Positions 1 to 9,348 of a stretch of 64,000 bases of DNA are shown piece after piece. Source of the stretch: Paraferrimonas sp. SM1919. Its GTDB lineage: Bacteria > Pseudomonadota > Gammaproteobacteria > Enterobacterales > Shewanellaceae. Location: NCBI RefSeq assembly GCF_010993985.1, contig NZ_WINH01000001.1, positions 186,001 to 250,000 on the forward strand, given 5' to 3'. How positions within the stretch are numbered: the stretch's first letter is position 1; each line of letters starts with the position of its first letter. The notes under the pieces were generated by a model. That model worked only from the letters and a program-made list of their open reading frames with translations. It had not been told where the DNA came from and did no database searches. Both the position numbers and the translations under genes were made by a program.

Positions 1-1
1 C

Positions 2-613
2 GGCATCGTTGGCGCCAATGGTGCTGGTAAGTCGACACTATTTAAGATGTTACAAGGCACTGAGCAAGCCGATGCCGGCATTATCGACATTGGTGATACA
101 GTTAAACTGGGGTCCGTGGAGCAGTTCCGTGACTCGATGAACGATAGCAACACCGTCTGGCAAGAAATTTCAGAAGGTCAAGATATCATCCGCATTAATA
201 ATATCGAAATCCCTTCTCGTGCCTATGTCGGTCGCTTTAACTTCCGCGGTTCCGATCAACAAAAGCGCATTGGTGAATTATCTGGCGGTGAGCGCAACCG
301 TGTTCATCTCGCTAAACTGCTAAAAGCGGGCGCCAATGTATTACTTCTCGATGAGCCCACCAACGATCTTGATGTGGAAACCTTACGTGCGCTTGAAGAA
401 GCCCTTTTAGAGTTCCCAGGTTGTGCCATGGTTATCTCTCACGACCGTTGGTTCCTTGACCGAATTGCTACTCACATTCTCGATTACCGTGATGAGGGCA
501 AAGTGAACTTCTATGAAGGTAACTACAGTGAATACACTAAATGGCTTAAAGAGACTCAAGGTAAGGACGCCATTGAGCCGCACCGCTTGAAGTACAAGCG
601 CATGAGTAAATAA
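2..613 (+). CDS. ettA: Energy-dependent translational throttle ABC-F protein EttA (3' part only)
   Basis: EttA is a soluble ABC-F ATPase that binds the ribosomal E site and gates the first elongation step according to the ADP/ATP ratio. Only the C-terminal ~203 residues are here; the reading frame is open to the left edge, so the start lies outside. The fragment begins at the Walker A of the second ABC domain (GANGAGKST), followed by the ABC signature (LSGGERNRVHLAKLL), Walker B plus D-loop (LLLDEPTNDLD) and the switch histidine (VISHDRWF). The C-terminal tail ending in HRLKYKRMSK is typical of EttA rather than of Uup or YheS. A strong terminator follows directly, so it probably ends its transcript. 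Codons and motifs look normal. Confidence 0.95.
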   Translation, partial: GIVGANGAGKSTLFKMLQGTEQADAGIIDIGDTVKLGSVEQFRDSMNDSNTVWQEISEGQDIIRINNIEIPSRAYVGRFNFRGSDQQKRIGELSGGERNRVHLAKLLKAGANVLLLDEPTNDLDVETLRALEEALLEFPGCAMVISHDRWFLDRIATHILDYRDEGKVNFYEGNYSEYTKWLKETQGKDAIEPHRLKYKRMSK

Positions 614-631
614 GTCATTATTTTTTCAAAC

Positions 632-660
632 AAAAAAGGAACCATCTTGGTTCCTTTTTT
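632..660 (+). terminator. Rho-independent terminator after ettA
   Basis: Perfect inverted repeat AAAAAAGGAACCA / TGGTTCCTTTTTT with a 3-nt loop, 18 nt after the ettA stop, ending in a run of T on the plus strand. Confidence 0.9.
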
Positions 661-713
661 ATTGGCCTTAGTTCAACTATAACTAATACAAGGAATTCAA
701 TAGAGAAATAACT

Positions 714-1880
714 TTGATTATACGGCTTTTGAGCATAACCGTTGTCTTTTTATGCCTAAGTACTACGGCTCAGGAGAATGCACAGGCATCTAAACAGGCC
801 ACCACCCAAGGGTTAATTGATTCATTACTCAATGAGTTAGGATTAGATGATCCCCAATTCGACCCAAATAAAGGTCTAGACTTTAGTATTTTACCAGGCC
901 CCTTCTATACTCCTGAGACCTCCTTGGGGGTTGGTATTTCGGCTGTTGGTATGTATGCAGTCGACAAACAGGACCTGACTATTCAGCCATCTTCATTAGT
1001 CATTACTGGATTAGCCTCGGTCAACGGTGCTTTTGGTTTATACCTCAATAACTCAACCTATTTTAGGCAAGACAAACATCGAATTTATGCCTACTTAGCA
1101 CTTTCTGCTCGCAATGAGACCTACTATGGCACAGGTTATGCAGAAACGGTCAAGCAAGGCATTGGCATTGATTACCATCATAATAAAGTCCACTTTTCAC
1201 CGAGTTATTTGTACTCTATTTTTGATAACTTCTATATAGGTCCTGGATACCATTTTAGTTATTCCGATGTTGGTAAACCCCAAATATTGCCAAATGGGAT
1301 TTATAATGATGAAGTTCTTAATTATCCAGACAGCGGACGTAGCTCTGGCTTTAAGATCAGAGTTTTATATGACTCAAGAGACTTAGAAATCAACGCCTCC
1401 AAAGGGGCCTTAGTGGAATTACAGACCGTAGTATTTAACAAAAATTTCGGCAGCGAATTCCAATATAGCAAAACCACCTTTAAATATAATGGCTATTTGC
1501 AACTTACCCACCCTAATCAGCATCTTGCTTGGCAATTTGTCTACAATAAAGCCACTGGTGATGTCCCATGGACTGAACTGCCTATGCTGGGAGGAAATTC
1601 GGGCCTAAGGGGTTATTATCAACAGCGCTATCGGGGTGATGAAGTGGCGCTAAGCCAGTTGGAATATCGACGTAAACTTTCATGGCGTCACGGCCTGGTT
1701 GCATGGGTGGGTCTTGGTATGATTCGAAATCGTAATGAGAGCTATGACTTTAGCAAAACACTACCTAACATTGGGGTGGGTTATCGCTTTGAAGTCAAAC
1801 CAAGAGTAAATGTTCGCTTTGACTTAGGTATCGGTCAAAATGAAATGGGGTTCTATATGGATATGGGCGAAGCCTTTTAA
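714..1880 (+). CDS. Omp85/BamA-TamA superfamily outer-membrane barrel protein without POTRA domains
   Basis: Predicted outer-membrane beta-barrel of 388 residues. A hydrophobic signal peptide (residues 1-19, ending near TTAQ) is followed by a short linker and then alternating aromatic/hydrophobic strands to a C-terminal F, as in barrel proteins inserted by BAM. Near residue 300 the segment LGGNSGLRGYYQQRYRGD matches the conserved (G/V)RG(F/Y) loop-6 motif of Omp85 barrels. Only about 60 residues precede the barrel, too few for even one POTRA repeat plus signal, so it belongs to the barrel-only branch whose function is mostly unknown. The start is a TTG with a weak ribosome site; no ATG upstream of the signal peptide fits better. 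It seems monocistronic between the ettA terminator and the convergent lol operon. Confidence 0.75.
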   Translation: MIIRLLSITVVFLCLSTTAQENAQASKQATTQGLIDSLLNELGLDDPQFDPNKGLDFSILPGPFYTPETSLGVGISAVGMYAVDKQDLTIQPSSLVITGLASVNGAFGLYLNNSTYFRQDKHRIYAYLALSARNETYYGTGYAETVKQGIGIDYHHNKVHFSPSYLYSIFDNFYIGPGYHFSYSDVGKPQILPNGIYNDEVLNYPDSGRSSGFKIRVLYDSRDLEINASKGALVELQTVVFNKNFGSEFQYSKTTFKYNGYLQLTHPNQHLAWQFVYNKATGDVPWTELPMLGGNSGLRGYYQQRYRGDEVALSQLEYRRKLSWRHGLVAWVGLGMIRNRNESYDFSKTLPNIGVGYRFEVKPRVNVRFDLGIGQNEMGFYMDMGEAF

Positions 1881-2026
1881 ACGCTCACATCATGATAAAT
1901 GGCATCAACTTTAGCTCCGTGCAACCCAATCCAACATTTCAAAAGGCTTTGTTTAAATTCAACCAAAGCCAATAACCTTTGCAGTTTCCCCTGTGGTTAA
2001 TTGGCTCTTAAGATAGCAATGAGTGT

Positions 2027-3265
2027 TCACCCAAGTGATCTTGCTGGTGGTAATTTGCTCGCTTTGTAAGCGGGATATAATGTCGCAATAAAGCTCATTA
2101 GTAACGCCACCACGACGATAACCACGACATCATTCCACAGCATAAGCGATGGTAAATGGTCTACAAAATAAACATCACTGTCGAGTAATTTAGAGTCTGT
2201 CCATGTTTCAATGGTTGCAATGATTGAACTTAAATTTACTGCACATATGACACCGATGAAAGCACCAATGATAGTGCCCAAAACCCCATTGATACTGCCT
2301 TGCACCATGAACACTTGCAAAATACTTTTAGAAGTCATCCCCATAGTTTGCAAAATGGCAATTTCTCGATGTTTTTCTTGTACAGCCATCACTAGGGTCG
2401 AAACAATATTAAAACAAGCCACTGCGATAACCAGAAACAATACCAAATACATGATAGTCCTGACTAATTGGATATCATTGTAAAGGTGGCCATGGGTTCG
2501 GCTCCAATCAGAAATATACAAATATTCACTTAAACTAAAGGCAAATTCACGCACGAGATAAGGCGCCTGAAATAAGTCATTAGTCGTCAGTTTAATAGAG
2601 GTAGTATCCCAACTTGTTGCCATTAACTTGGCAATGTCTAGGCGGTGGGCATAGGCACGATTAGAGTCCAATTCACCACCACTTTTAAAGCTACCTAGAT
2701 AGGTAAACTGTTTACGATTTAGCCCCCTTGAACCATTGGCAGGTAAATACAAAGACAACGACTGACCAGGCATTAATGCTAACTTAGTTGCGATACTCTG
2801 GCCTAAAACAATACCTGCTTGCTCCTGAAGGTGAGAGTCTCGCAACTGCAGCCAGACATCTGCTGCCATCTTTGAGGCAAGATTGCTGACTTCATTTTCC
2901 AACTCTGGTGTCACTCCTTTTACTTCTATGCCACTGAAGCCATCTTTAGTGCGGATAAGCGCATTAAGATTATATTCTGGAGTTGCCAGCCTAAAGGCAT
3001 CAATACTATTGGCTTTATCAACTATGTTTTGAGGATGCATAATCCCCCCTTCAACAGCGGTCAACTCACCATGGGCCACCATTGAAAGTAAGTTTTGCCT
3101 GAGCTCTCTTTCAAAACCATTCATTGCAGATAACACGACAATCAATACCGCGACCCCCATGGCTATCCCCACCATAGAAGCGATAGAAATAAAGCTGATA
3201 TAGCGATTCGATGCCCTAGCCTTAAAAAAGCGCCAACCAACTCTTAAAGCTAATGGGTTAAACAT
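2027..3265 (-). CDS. lolE: Lipoprotein-releasing system transmembrane subunit LolE
   Basis: Inner-membrane subunit of the LolCDE ABC transporter, which extracts mature outer-membrane lipoproteins from the inner membrane and passes them to LolA. The 412-residue protein has the MacB/FtsX layout: one N-terminal transmembrane helix (residues ~25-48, segment SMVGIAMGVAVLIVVLSAMNGFERE), a large periplasmic domain (~50-270), then three helices in the C-terminal third. The HGE segment after the first helix and its third position in the operon favour LolE over LolC. It overlaps lolD by 8 nt, which suggests translational coupling. It is the last gene of lolCDE and meets the Omp85-like gene tail to tail. 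Confidence 0.92.
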   Translation of the reverse strand: MFNPLALRVGWRFFKARASNRYISFISIASMVGIAMGVAVLIVVLSAMNGFERELRQNLLSMVAHGELTAVEGGIMHPQNIVDKANSIDAFRLATPEYNLNALIRTKDGFSGIEVKGVTPELENEVSNLASKMAADVWLQLRDSHLQEQAGIVLGQSIATKLALMPGQSLSLYLPANGSRGLNRKQFTYLGSFKSGGELDSNRAYAHRLDIAKLMATSWDTTSIKLTTNDLFQAPYLVREFAFSLSEYLYISDWSRTHGHLYNDIQLVRTIMYLVLFLVIAVACFNIVSTLVMAVQEKHREIAILQTMGMTSKSILQVFMVQGSINGVLGTIIGAFIGVICAVNLSSIIATIETWTDSKLLDSDVYFVDHLPSLMLWNDVVVIVVVALLMSFIATLYPAYKASKLPPARSLG

Positions 3266-3947
3266 CCACCGACTCCTTCAACTCACCCCCAGACATATTC
3301 AATCTTCTATCAAATTGATTGGCCAGGTTCATATCATGAGTAACCACAATAAAGCTGGTGCCCTGTGCTTTTGCTAATTGCTTTAATAGTTGGTAAACCT
3401 TCAAACCTGATTCAGCATCTAGGTTACCAGTAGGCTCATCTGCCAGCACTAACTTCGGGTTATTAATCAATGCTCTTGCAATCGCTACTCGCTGGCGCTC
3501 GCCTCCCGATAGCTGGCTTGGGTAGTGACTTAACCTATGCCCTAAGCCTACTTGCTCAAGTAAATTTCGAGCTTTGACTAAAGCTTGTTTTTTATTCTCT
3601 CCAGCAATCCAAGCCGGCATAGCCACATTTTCTTCAGCGCTAAATTCAGGTAACAGGTGATGAAATTGATAAATGAAGCCCATTTGGCTATTTCTTAATA
3701 ACGCCTGCTCAGCTTCAGATAACGTTAATAAATCCTGGCCTAAAAAAGCAACGTCACCGCTAGTGGGTTTGTCTAAGGTACCAAGAATATGCAGCAAGGT
3801 ACTTTTGCCTGACCCTGAACTGCCTACAATCGCTAATGATTCACCATGACGTAGAGTAAAATTAACCTGATGTAATACCTGCGTTTGGTGCTCACCCTCT
3901 TGGTAAGTCTTGCTTATATTGGATGCGATTAATAATGGTTTATTCAT
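3258..3947 (-). CDS. lolD: Lipoprotein-releasing system ATP-binding protein LolD
   Basis: Cytoplasmic ATPase of LolCDE; two copies drive lipoprotein release by the LolC/LolE pair. The 229-residue protein shows Walker A (GSSGSGKST, residues ~43-51), a Q-loop ([16 protein letters not shown]), the signature [15 protein letters not shown], Walker B ([12 protein letters not shown]) and the switch histidine (VVTHD). The QFHHLLPEF segment is characteristic of LolD within the MacB-type ATPases. It overlaps lolC upstream and lolE downstream by 8 nt each, giving a tightly coupled operon. Confidence 0.95.
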   Translation of the reverse strand: MNKPLLIASNISKTYQEGEHQTQVLHQVNFTLRHGESLAIVGSSGSGKSTLLHILGTLDKPTSGDVAFLGQDLLTLSEAEQALLRNSQMGFIYQFHHLLPEFSAEENVAMPAWIAGENKKQALVKARNLLEQVGLGHRLSHYPSQLSGGERQRVAIARALINNPKLVLADEPTGNLDAESGLKVYQLLKQLAKAQGTSFIVVTHDMNLANQFDRRLNMSGGELKESVDV

Positions 3948-5163
3948 TTCTTAGGGCCTCAGCTGGAGCAATCGAAGCAGCTTTTAATGCGGGGTATAAC
4001 GTCGCTAATAAGGTGATAACTAGCGTTCCTAGGACAATACTTAAGATTTGATTGAATTCAACAATGACAGGTAACTTAACCCCTGTTCCTAACAGATTGA
4101 CACCTAAACTTGCCAAAATTTTATCTAATTGTAATGCCAGTGGCAGCCCAATCAGAACGCCAACAAACAAACCGATCAAAGCATTGAGCATGCCTTGAAT
4201 AACAAAGATACTACTGATATCAGCTTTGGTCAGGCCTTGCGTCTTTAATATGGCTACGTCGGCTCGTTTATCGATAACCATCATGACTAAAGCGGAAATA
4301 ATATTAAAAGCGGCAACAATAACGATTAATGACAACATTAAAGACATCATTTTCTTTTCCATTTCAACCGCAGCAAACAATTGGCCATAATCTTTACGCC
4401 AATCACTGTATGTTACCGGTAAGTCGACAGTATTCTTCAGAAGCTCAATGACTTGTTGTGAATCAAAAGGATCGTCAAGGTATAAGCGTGCCGAAATAAA
4501 CTCTGTACTGCTTTGTCTGGTTAATTTAGCTATATCCTGATAATGGCCAATCACCAAGGATGCATCCACTTCTGAGCCCATTTCAAAAATGCCTTTAACG
4601 GTAAAGTTACGTTGGCTAGGCACCATCCCCATTGGCGTATGACTTACCCCTTTAGCGGCCATTAAGCGAACCTTATCCCCCACTGACAAGGATAATTTTT
4701 GTGCTAATTGTGCACCAATTAGCACCCCATATTGTCCTGCAACTAAAGATTCAAAACTACCGACAAAAAGCGCATCATCAATCATCGATAAAGGCGCTTC
4801 ATTTTCAGGTATGACGCCTTGTAAGCGGGCAATTGAAAGTTGATTCGGTGCCTGCATCATCACTTGGGTTTGCACTAAAGGGCTTACCCCAAGAACTTGC
4901 TTAGGATGAGTAAACTCATTTAGAGGCACATCTTCGATTAGGGAGGTTTGATCTGAATGAATGATCACCTGGGGCACTACGGTTAAAATTCTTTGCTTAA
5001 GTTGATCCTCTAAGCCATTCATAACCGAGCCTACTAAAATCAGCGCCGCCACACCCAAAACAATGCCGGTGACTGAAAAAAAAGTAATAAAAGAGGTGAA
5101 TCCTTGGTTTTTACGGCTGCGCCAATAGCGCCAGCCTATAGATGCCGTGAGGGCGAACTTCAT
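3940..5163 (-). CDS. lolC: Lipoprotein-releasing system transmembrane subunit LolC
   Basis: First gene of lolCDE and the LolE paralogue that recruits LolA in well-studied systems. The 407 residues hold an N-terminal helix (segment FFSVTGIVLGVAALILVGSV), a periplasmic domain of about 220 residues, three C-terminal helices, and the family ending TLYPALKAASIAPAEALR. The segment MNGLEDQLKQRIL after the first helix is the LolC/E family signature. There is no clear Shine-Dalgarno sequence before the ATG. The promoter must lie in the 187-bp region shared with the divergent PilZ-like gene. Confidence 0.93.
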   Translation of the reverse strand: MKFALTASIGWRYWRSRKNQGFTSFITFFSVTGIVLGVAALILVGSVMNGLEDQLKQRILTVVPQVIIHSDQTSLIEDVPLNEFTHPKQVLGVSPLVQTQVMMQAPNQLSIARLQGVIPENEAPLSMIDDALFVGSFESLVAGQYGVLIGAQLAQKLSLSVGDKVRLMAAKGVSHTPMGMVPSQRNFTVKGIFEMGSEVDASLVIGHYQDIAKLTRQSSTEFISARLYLDDPFDSQQVIELLKNTVDLPVTYSDWRKDYGQLFAAVEMEKKMMSLMLSLIVIVAAFNIISALVMMVIDKRADVAILKTQGLTKADISSIFVIQGMLNALIGLFVGVLIGLPLALQLDKILASLGVNLLGTGVKLPVIVEFNQILSIVLGTLVITLLATLYPALKAASIAPAEALRNE

Positions 5164-5286
5164 AATTAATAATTATCGATTAGCAGTTTGAAAATACATA
5201 AGCCTAACACTCTATTCATGCTACCAGCTTTACTGAATATAAACACAACAAGTTAGACAAACCTAAGCCCTTTATTATCTTGATAG

Positions 5287-5314
5287 TTCAATTATTTAGT
5301 TGGGCTGATATACT
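5287..5314 (+). promoter_or_regulatory. Possible promoter of the PilZ-like gene / mfd / csiV unit
   Basis: TATACT (5309-5314) preceded at 16 bp by TTCAAT (5287-5292), in the lolC / PilZ-like divergent gap. The -10 is good and the -35 weak; it is placed about 35 bp before the TTG start. Assigned by eye only. Confidence 0.35.
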
Positions 5315-5350
5315 TAGTCTATCCAATAGATAGATATAAGGGAAGCACTC

Positions 5351-5890
5351 TTGTTAACCAGCAATGACAGTTACTTTAGTGTCTCACATCATTATAAACT
5401 TTACCTTACGCCATATTCAGGTCCGGTTTCCGTCGATGCTCTGTATCAACAGTTACCAAAAGGCATGCAAATCAGCAATGAGTTAATCAGTCTTCAACAT
5501 CAAACTGAACAGGCACTCAATAAAATTGAGCAAGGTAAAGCTTTTTATGACTTTGCACAGCTCCTCAATCACAAACTTGATTTGGTACTACAGCTTCTGG
5601 TTGAACAAGAATTTAAAAAGCAAACACCTGTAACTGGTAGCGCCTTTGGCGGCTCTTATTTACATTTTGCAAGTGATGCTATGGTTCTAGGGCAAAATTA
5701 CCTAGGAATCATCGTCATGGACGATCATCAAATCATTATTCCTACTTTGCTCAAAATCACTGAACAACAAGATACCTTGAACCAAGCTGAAATTATCGCT
5801 ATCACTGAAACCAATCAAGATAGATTAGTTCAAGTAAGCCTTCAGCAACAACAACTTAATATCAGAGCACGCAAGTCACAAGAGTCGTAA
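5351..5890 (+). CDS. Uncharacterised protein with a PilZ-like C-terminal half
   Basis: A 179-residue soluble protein of unknown function. In related genomes the gene in front of mfd is often annotated as PilZ-domain. Here the only hint is the segment TGSAFGGSYLHF (about residues 97-108), resembling the (D/N)xSxxG strand of PilZ with the first residue replaced; no RxxxR c-di-GMP-binding motif is visible. The N-terminal half is predicted helical. The start is TTG, chosen because AAGGGAAG lies 6 nt upstream and no in-frame ATG precedes the conserved region. It ends 2 nt before mfd, so the two are probably co-transcribed. A c-di-GMP role is doubtful without the arginines. Confidence 0.6.
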   Translation: MLTSNDSYFSVSHHYKLYLTPYSGPVSVDALYQQLPKGMQISNELISLQHQTEQALNKIEQGKAFYDFAQLLNHKLDLVLQLLVEQEFKKQTPVTGSAFGGSYLHFASDAMVLGQNYLGIIVMDDHQIIIPTLLKITEQQDTLNQAEIIAITETNQDRLVQVSLQQQQLNIRARKSQES

Positions 5891-5892
5891 CT

Positions 5893-8800
5893 ATGAACCT
5901 GCAATCCCCTTTTCAACCTCAAGCCGTGAAATCAAATACAGACAAGCGACGCTGGCAAGCAAAAGCGGGGGTTGCTCGAAGCATAACCTTGCATCAGTTA
6001 GCGGCAAATTTTAATGGCTTAACCTTGGTTCTCACCCATGACGCTGCCAGTGCGGTCGCACTTGAAACAGAGCTTAGCTATCTTGCAAACGATATTGAAG
6101 TAAGTTTATTCCCTGATAGAGAAACTTTACCCTATGATAGTTTCTCGCCCCATCAGGAAATTATTAGCCATCGCTTACAAACCTTAGCCAAATTACCCAA
6201 TTTAAAAAAGGGTATTGTTATTGTTCCAATCACTACCGCTATGGTCCGCCTACCACCTAGAAACTTCATCGGCAGTAATGTTATTAACCTTAAAGTTGGT
6301 GATACTCTCGATTTTGCTAATCTACGACAGCAACTGGTTGACAGTGGCTATCGACAGGTCGAAGCTGTCTATGAGCATGGTGAATTTGCTGTTCGTGGCT
6401 CTATCATTGATCTATACCCGATGGGAAATGAAATGCCTTATCGCATCGAGTTATTCGATGATGAAGTGGAATCGATAAGAAGTTTTGATTTAGATTCCCA
6501 GCGATCCTTAGAAAAAATAGCTGCAATTAATATGCTCCCAGCTAATGAAATCGCTACTGATCAAGCAGGTATCGACAAGTTTAGACACAATTATCGACAA
6601 CACTTTAGTCATGTCAGTAATGAAAAAGGGTCGGTATATCAGCAGGTTTCAAATCATATTTTTCCAACAGGAATAGAATCGTACTTACCCTTATTCTTTG
6701 ATGAAACGGTCAGTATCTTCGATTATTTAAGTCAAAATACCCAGCTACTGACCATCGGAGATATCGAATATGCCTGTCGCCACCACCTTGAAGATATTCA
6801 AGCAAGACACCAACAATTAGCAATTGACCCCCTCCGACCTCTATTGCCACCTAATCAGCTTTTTCTTGGTGTTGAAGATATTTTTAGCAAACTTAAACCG
6901 TTTCCTAGAACTCAATTTGATGTCTCTGCTGTTGACTGTAGCCTAAACATCAGCCCATTGCCGGATCTGAGTGTAAATCACAAGCTTAATGAGCCATTAT
7001 CCGCTTTATTGGAGTTTCTCCCCAAAGTTAACCGCATCGTATTTAGTGTCGAATCCCAAGGAAGAAAAGAGGCCCTTTTAAATCTTCTAAAGAAAATCCA
7101 GCTAAAGCCAAAAGAGAGTGACCATTTCTTTGATTTTATCAAAACCAAGGTTCAATATGCGGTGATCATCAGCCCGTTAAGTTATGGCTGTTATTTCCCA
7201 GACAAAGACCTTGCAATAATCTGTGAAACAGAACTTTTTGGATTAAAAATATCCCAAGAAAGACGTCGCCACAAGCAGAAGCAACTCAGCTCTGAAACTC
7301 TGATCCGCAATTTGGCTGAGTTGAAAGTTGGTCAAGCTGTGGTTCACCTAGACCATGGTATTGGTTTATACCAAGGCTTAGAAACCTTAAATATGGGCGG
7401 CAATGATGGCGAGTTTTTAAAACTTGAATATAAAGATGGCGACATCATTTATGTTCCAGTTGGTTCACTGCATTTGATTGGACGTTACTCTGGCGCAGAT
7501 GAAGACCATATTCAACTGAACAAGCTTGGTTCGAAAACTTGGGAAAATGCCCGTAAGAAAGCAGCAGAAAAAGTAAGAGATGTTGCTGCCGAGCTGCTTG
7601 ATATCTATGCACAACGACAATCGAAAAAAGGTACTGCAATTAAAATTGATGAACTTGAGTATCAAAAATTTGCCGCCTCTTTTCCATTTGAGGAAACGCT
7701 CGATCAAGAAACGGCTATTAATGCAGTATTATCCGATATGGCTTTAGCCAGACCTATGGACCGATTAGTTTGTGGCGATGTCGGCTTTGGTAAAACGGAA
7801 GTGGCAATGCGGGCAACTTTTGCCGCAGTATCCGCAGGTAAACAAGTCGCTATTTTAGTGCCTACGACGTTACTCGCCCAACAACACTATGATAATTTTG
7901 TCGATCGTTTTAGCGACTGGCCGATCAACATTGATGTCATGTCACGATTCAAATCAGTAAAACAGCAGAATCAAGCGATTATAGAACTAGAAAAAGGCAA
8001 TATCGATATCATCGTTGGTACCCACAAACTTATCCAAGATGGTATTAAGTTTAAAGATTTAGGACTATTGATTGTGGACGAGGAGCATAGATTTGGGGTG
8101 CGCCAGAAGGAACAACTGAAGAAGCTCAGAGCCAATGTCGATATTCTTAATATGACTGCAACACCAATTCCTAGAACGTTAAATATGGCCATGTCTGGGA
8201 TGCGTGATCTGTCAATTATTGCCACCCCTCCGGCCAAGCGCTTAGCGATTAAAACGTTTGTTCGTGAAACAGGTGATGAACTAAAAAAAGAAGCAATACT
8301 TAGGGAAATCCTTCGCGGGGGGCAATGTTATTATCTTCATAATGAAGTTAGCACCATTGAAAAGTGCGCAGAAGATCTTAGAGCACTCATCCCTGAAGCC
8401 CAGATCACCATTGCCCATGGGCAAATGCGAGAGCGTGAACTCGAACAGGTGATGAGTAATTTTTACCATAAAAGATTTAATGTGCTGGTTTGCTCAACCA
8501 TTATTGAAACAGGTATTGATGTGCCAACTGCTAACACCATTGTTATTGACCGAGCTGATAAGTTTGGCCTAGCACAATTGCATCAACTGCGTGGTCGAGT
8601 CGGTCGTTCCCACCATCAAGCCTATGCTTATTTGCTTACACCACCAGTTAAGCGTTTAACTAAAGATGCCCAGAAACGTCTTGAAGCTATTTCAGAACTG
8701 CAAGATTTGGGAGCGGGTTTTATGTTGGCAACGCAAGATCTTGAGATTCGCGGTGCCGGTGAATTGCTTGGTGACGAACAAAGCGGTCATATATCCAAAA

Positions 8801-9348
8801 TAGGTTTTAGCCTATATATGGAAATGCTCGATGATGCCGTTAAAGCACTCAAGAAAGGTGAGCCGCCATCACTTGATAAACTATTGAAACAAAATACAGA
8901 AATTGAATTAAGGGTACCAGCATTGATACCTGATGATTATATTCGCGATGTAAACAGTCGCCTTTCATTGTATAAGCGCATTGCCAGTTGCGATACGCCT
9001 AAAGCCATTGATGAATTACAAGTAGAAATGATCGATCGCTTTGGACTGCTACCTGCGAGCGCCAAAAACTTATTAACCATTGCCAATGCCAAACTCAGGG
9101 CCAAAGCCCTTGGATTGAATAAATTAGAGATTGCCCATAAGGGTGGTCAAGTTGAATTCGCTAAAGATAATAAAGTTGATCCAATTTTCTTGATTGGTTT
9201 ATTACAATCTCAACCTAATGTCTTTAAAATGGATGGACCATCGAAGCTACGCTTTGCTATGCCAGCCGAAGAAGCAACTGAACGATTAGAATTACTAGAA
9301 AACATACTAAATCAATTTGAAGCCAATATCCTCAAGGAAGCCAGTTAG
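5893..9348 (+). CDS. mfd: Transcription-repair coupling factor Mfd
   Basis: Mfd displaces RNA polymerase stalled at DNA lesions and recruits UvrA for nucleotide-excision repair. At 1151 residues it has the full family length. Visible parts in order: UvrB-like N-terminal domains without helicase motifs; a CarD-like RNA-polymerase-interacting region (around residues 475-545, with VHLDHGIGLYQGLE); RecG-like translocase domains with Walker A GDVGFGKTEV (about 628-637), the DEEHRFG box (about 730) and the motif VI region QLRGRVGRS; and the C-terminal TRCF domain that masks UvrA binding. It starts 2 nt after the PilZ-like gene and its TAG overlaps the GTG of csiV, so the three genes form one transcript. 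Confidence 0.97.
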   Translation: MNLQSPFQPQAVKSNTDKRRWQAKAGVARSITLHQLAANFNGLTLVLTHDAASAVALETELSYLANDIEVSLFPDRETLPYDSFSPHQEIISHRLQTLAKLPNLKKGIVIVPITTAMVRLPPRNFIGSNVINLKVGDTLDFANLRQQLVDSGYRQVEAVYEHGEFAVRGSIIDLYPMGNEMPYRIELFDDEVESIRSFDLDSQRSLEKIAAINMLPANEIATDQAGIDKFRHNYRQHFSHVSNEKGSVYQQVSNHIFPTGIESYLPLFFDETVSIFDYLSQNTQLLTIGDIEYACRHHLEDIQARHQQLAIDPLRPLLPPNQLFLGVEDIFSKLKPFPRTQFDVSAVDCSLNISPLPDLSVNHKLNEPLSALLEFLPKVNRIVFSVESQGRKEALLNLLKKIQLKPKESDHFFDFIKTKVQYAVIISPLSYGCYFPDKDLAIICETELFGLKISQERRRHKQKQLSSETLIRNLAELKVGQAVVHLDHGIGLYQGLETLNMGGNDGEFLKLEYKDGDIIYVPVGSLHLIGRYSGADEDHIQLNKLGSKTWENARKKAAEKVRDVAAELLDIYAQRQSKKGTAIKIDELEYQKFAASFPFEETLDQETAINAVLSDMALARPMDRLVCGDVGFGKTEVAMRATFAAVSAGKQVAILVPTTLLAQQHYDNFVDRFSDWPINIDVMSRFKSVKQQNQAIIELEKGNIDIIVGTHKLIQDGIKFKDLGLLIVDEEHRFGVRQKEQLKKLRANVDILNMTATPIPRTLNMAMSGMRDLSIIATPPAKRLAIKTFVRETGDELKKEAILREILRGGQCYYLHNEVSTIEKCAEDLRALIPEAQITIAHGQMRERELEQVMSNFYHKRFNVLVCSTIIETGIDVPTANTIVIDRADKFGLAQLHQLRGRVGRSHHQAYAYLLTPPVKRLTKDAQKRLEAISELQDLGAGFMLATQDLEIRGAGELLGDEQSGHISKIGFSLYMEMLDDAVKALKKGEPPSLDKLLKQNTEIELRVPALIPDDYIRDVNSRLSLYKRIASCDTPKAIDELQVEMIDRFGLLPASAKNLLTIANAKLRAKALGLNKLEIAHKGGQVEFAKDNKVDPIFLIGLLQSQPNVFKMDGPSKLRFAMPAEEATERLELLENILNQFEANILKEAS

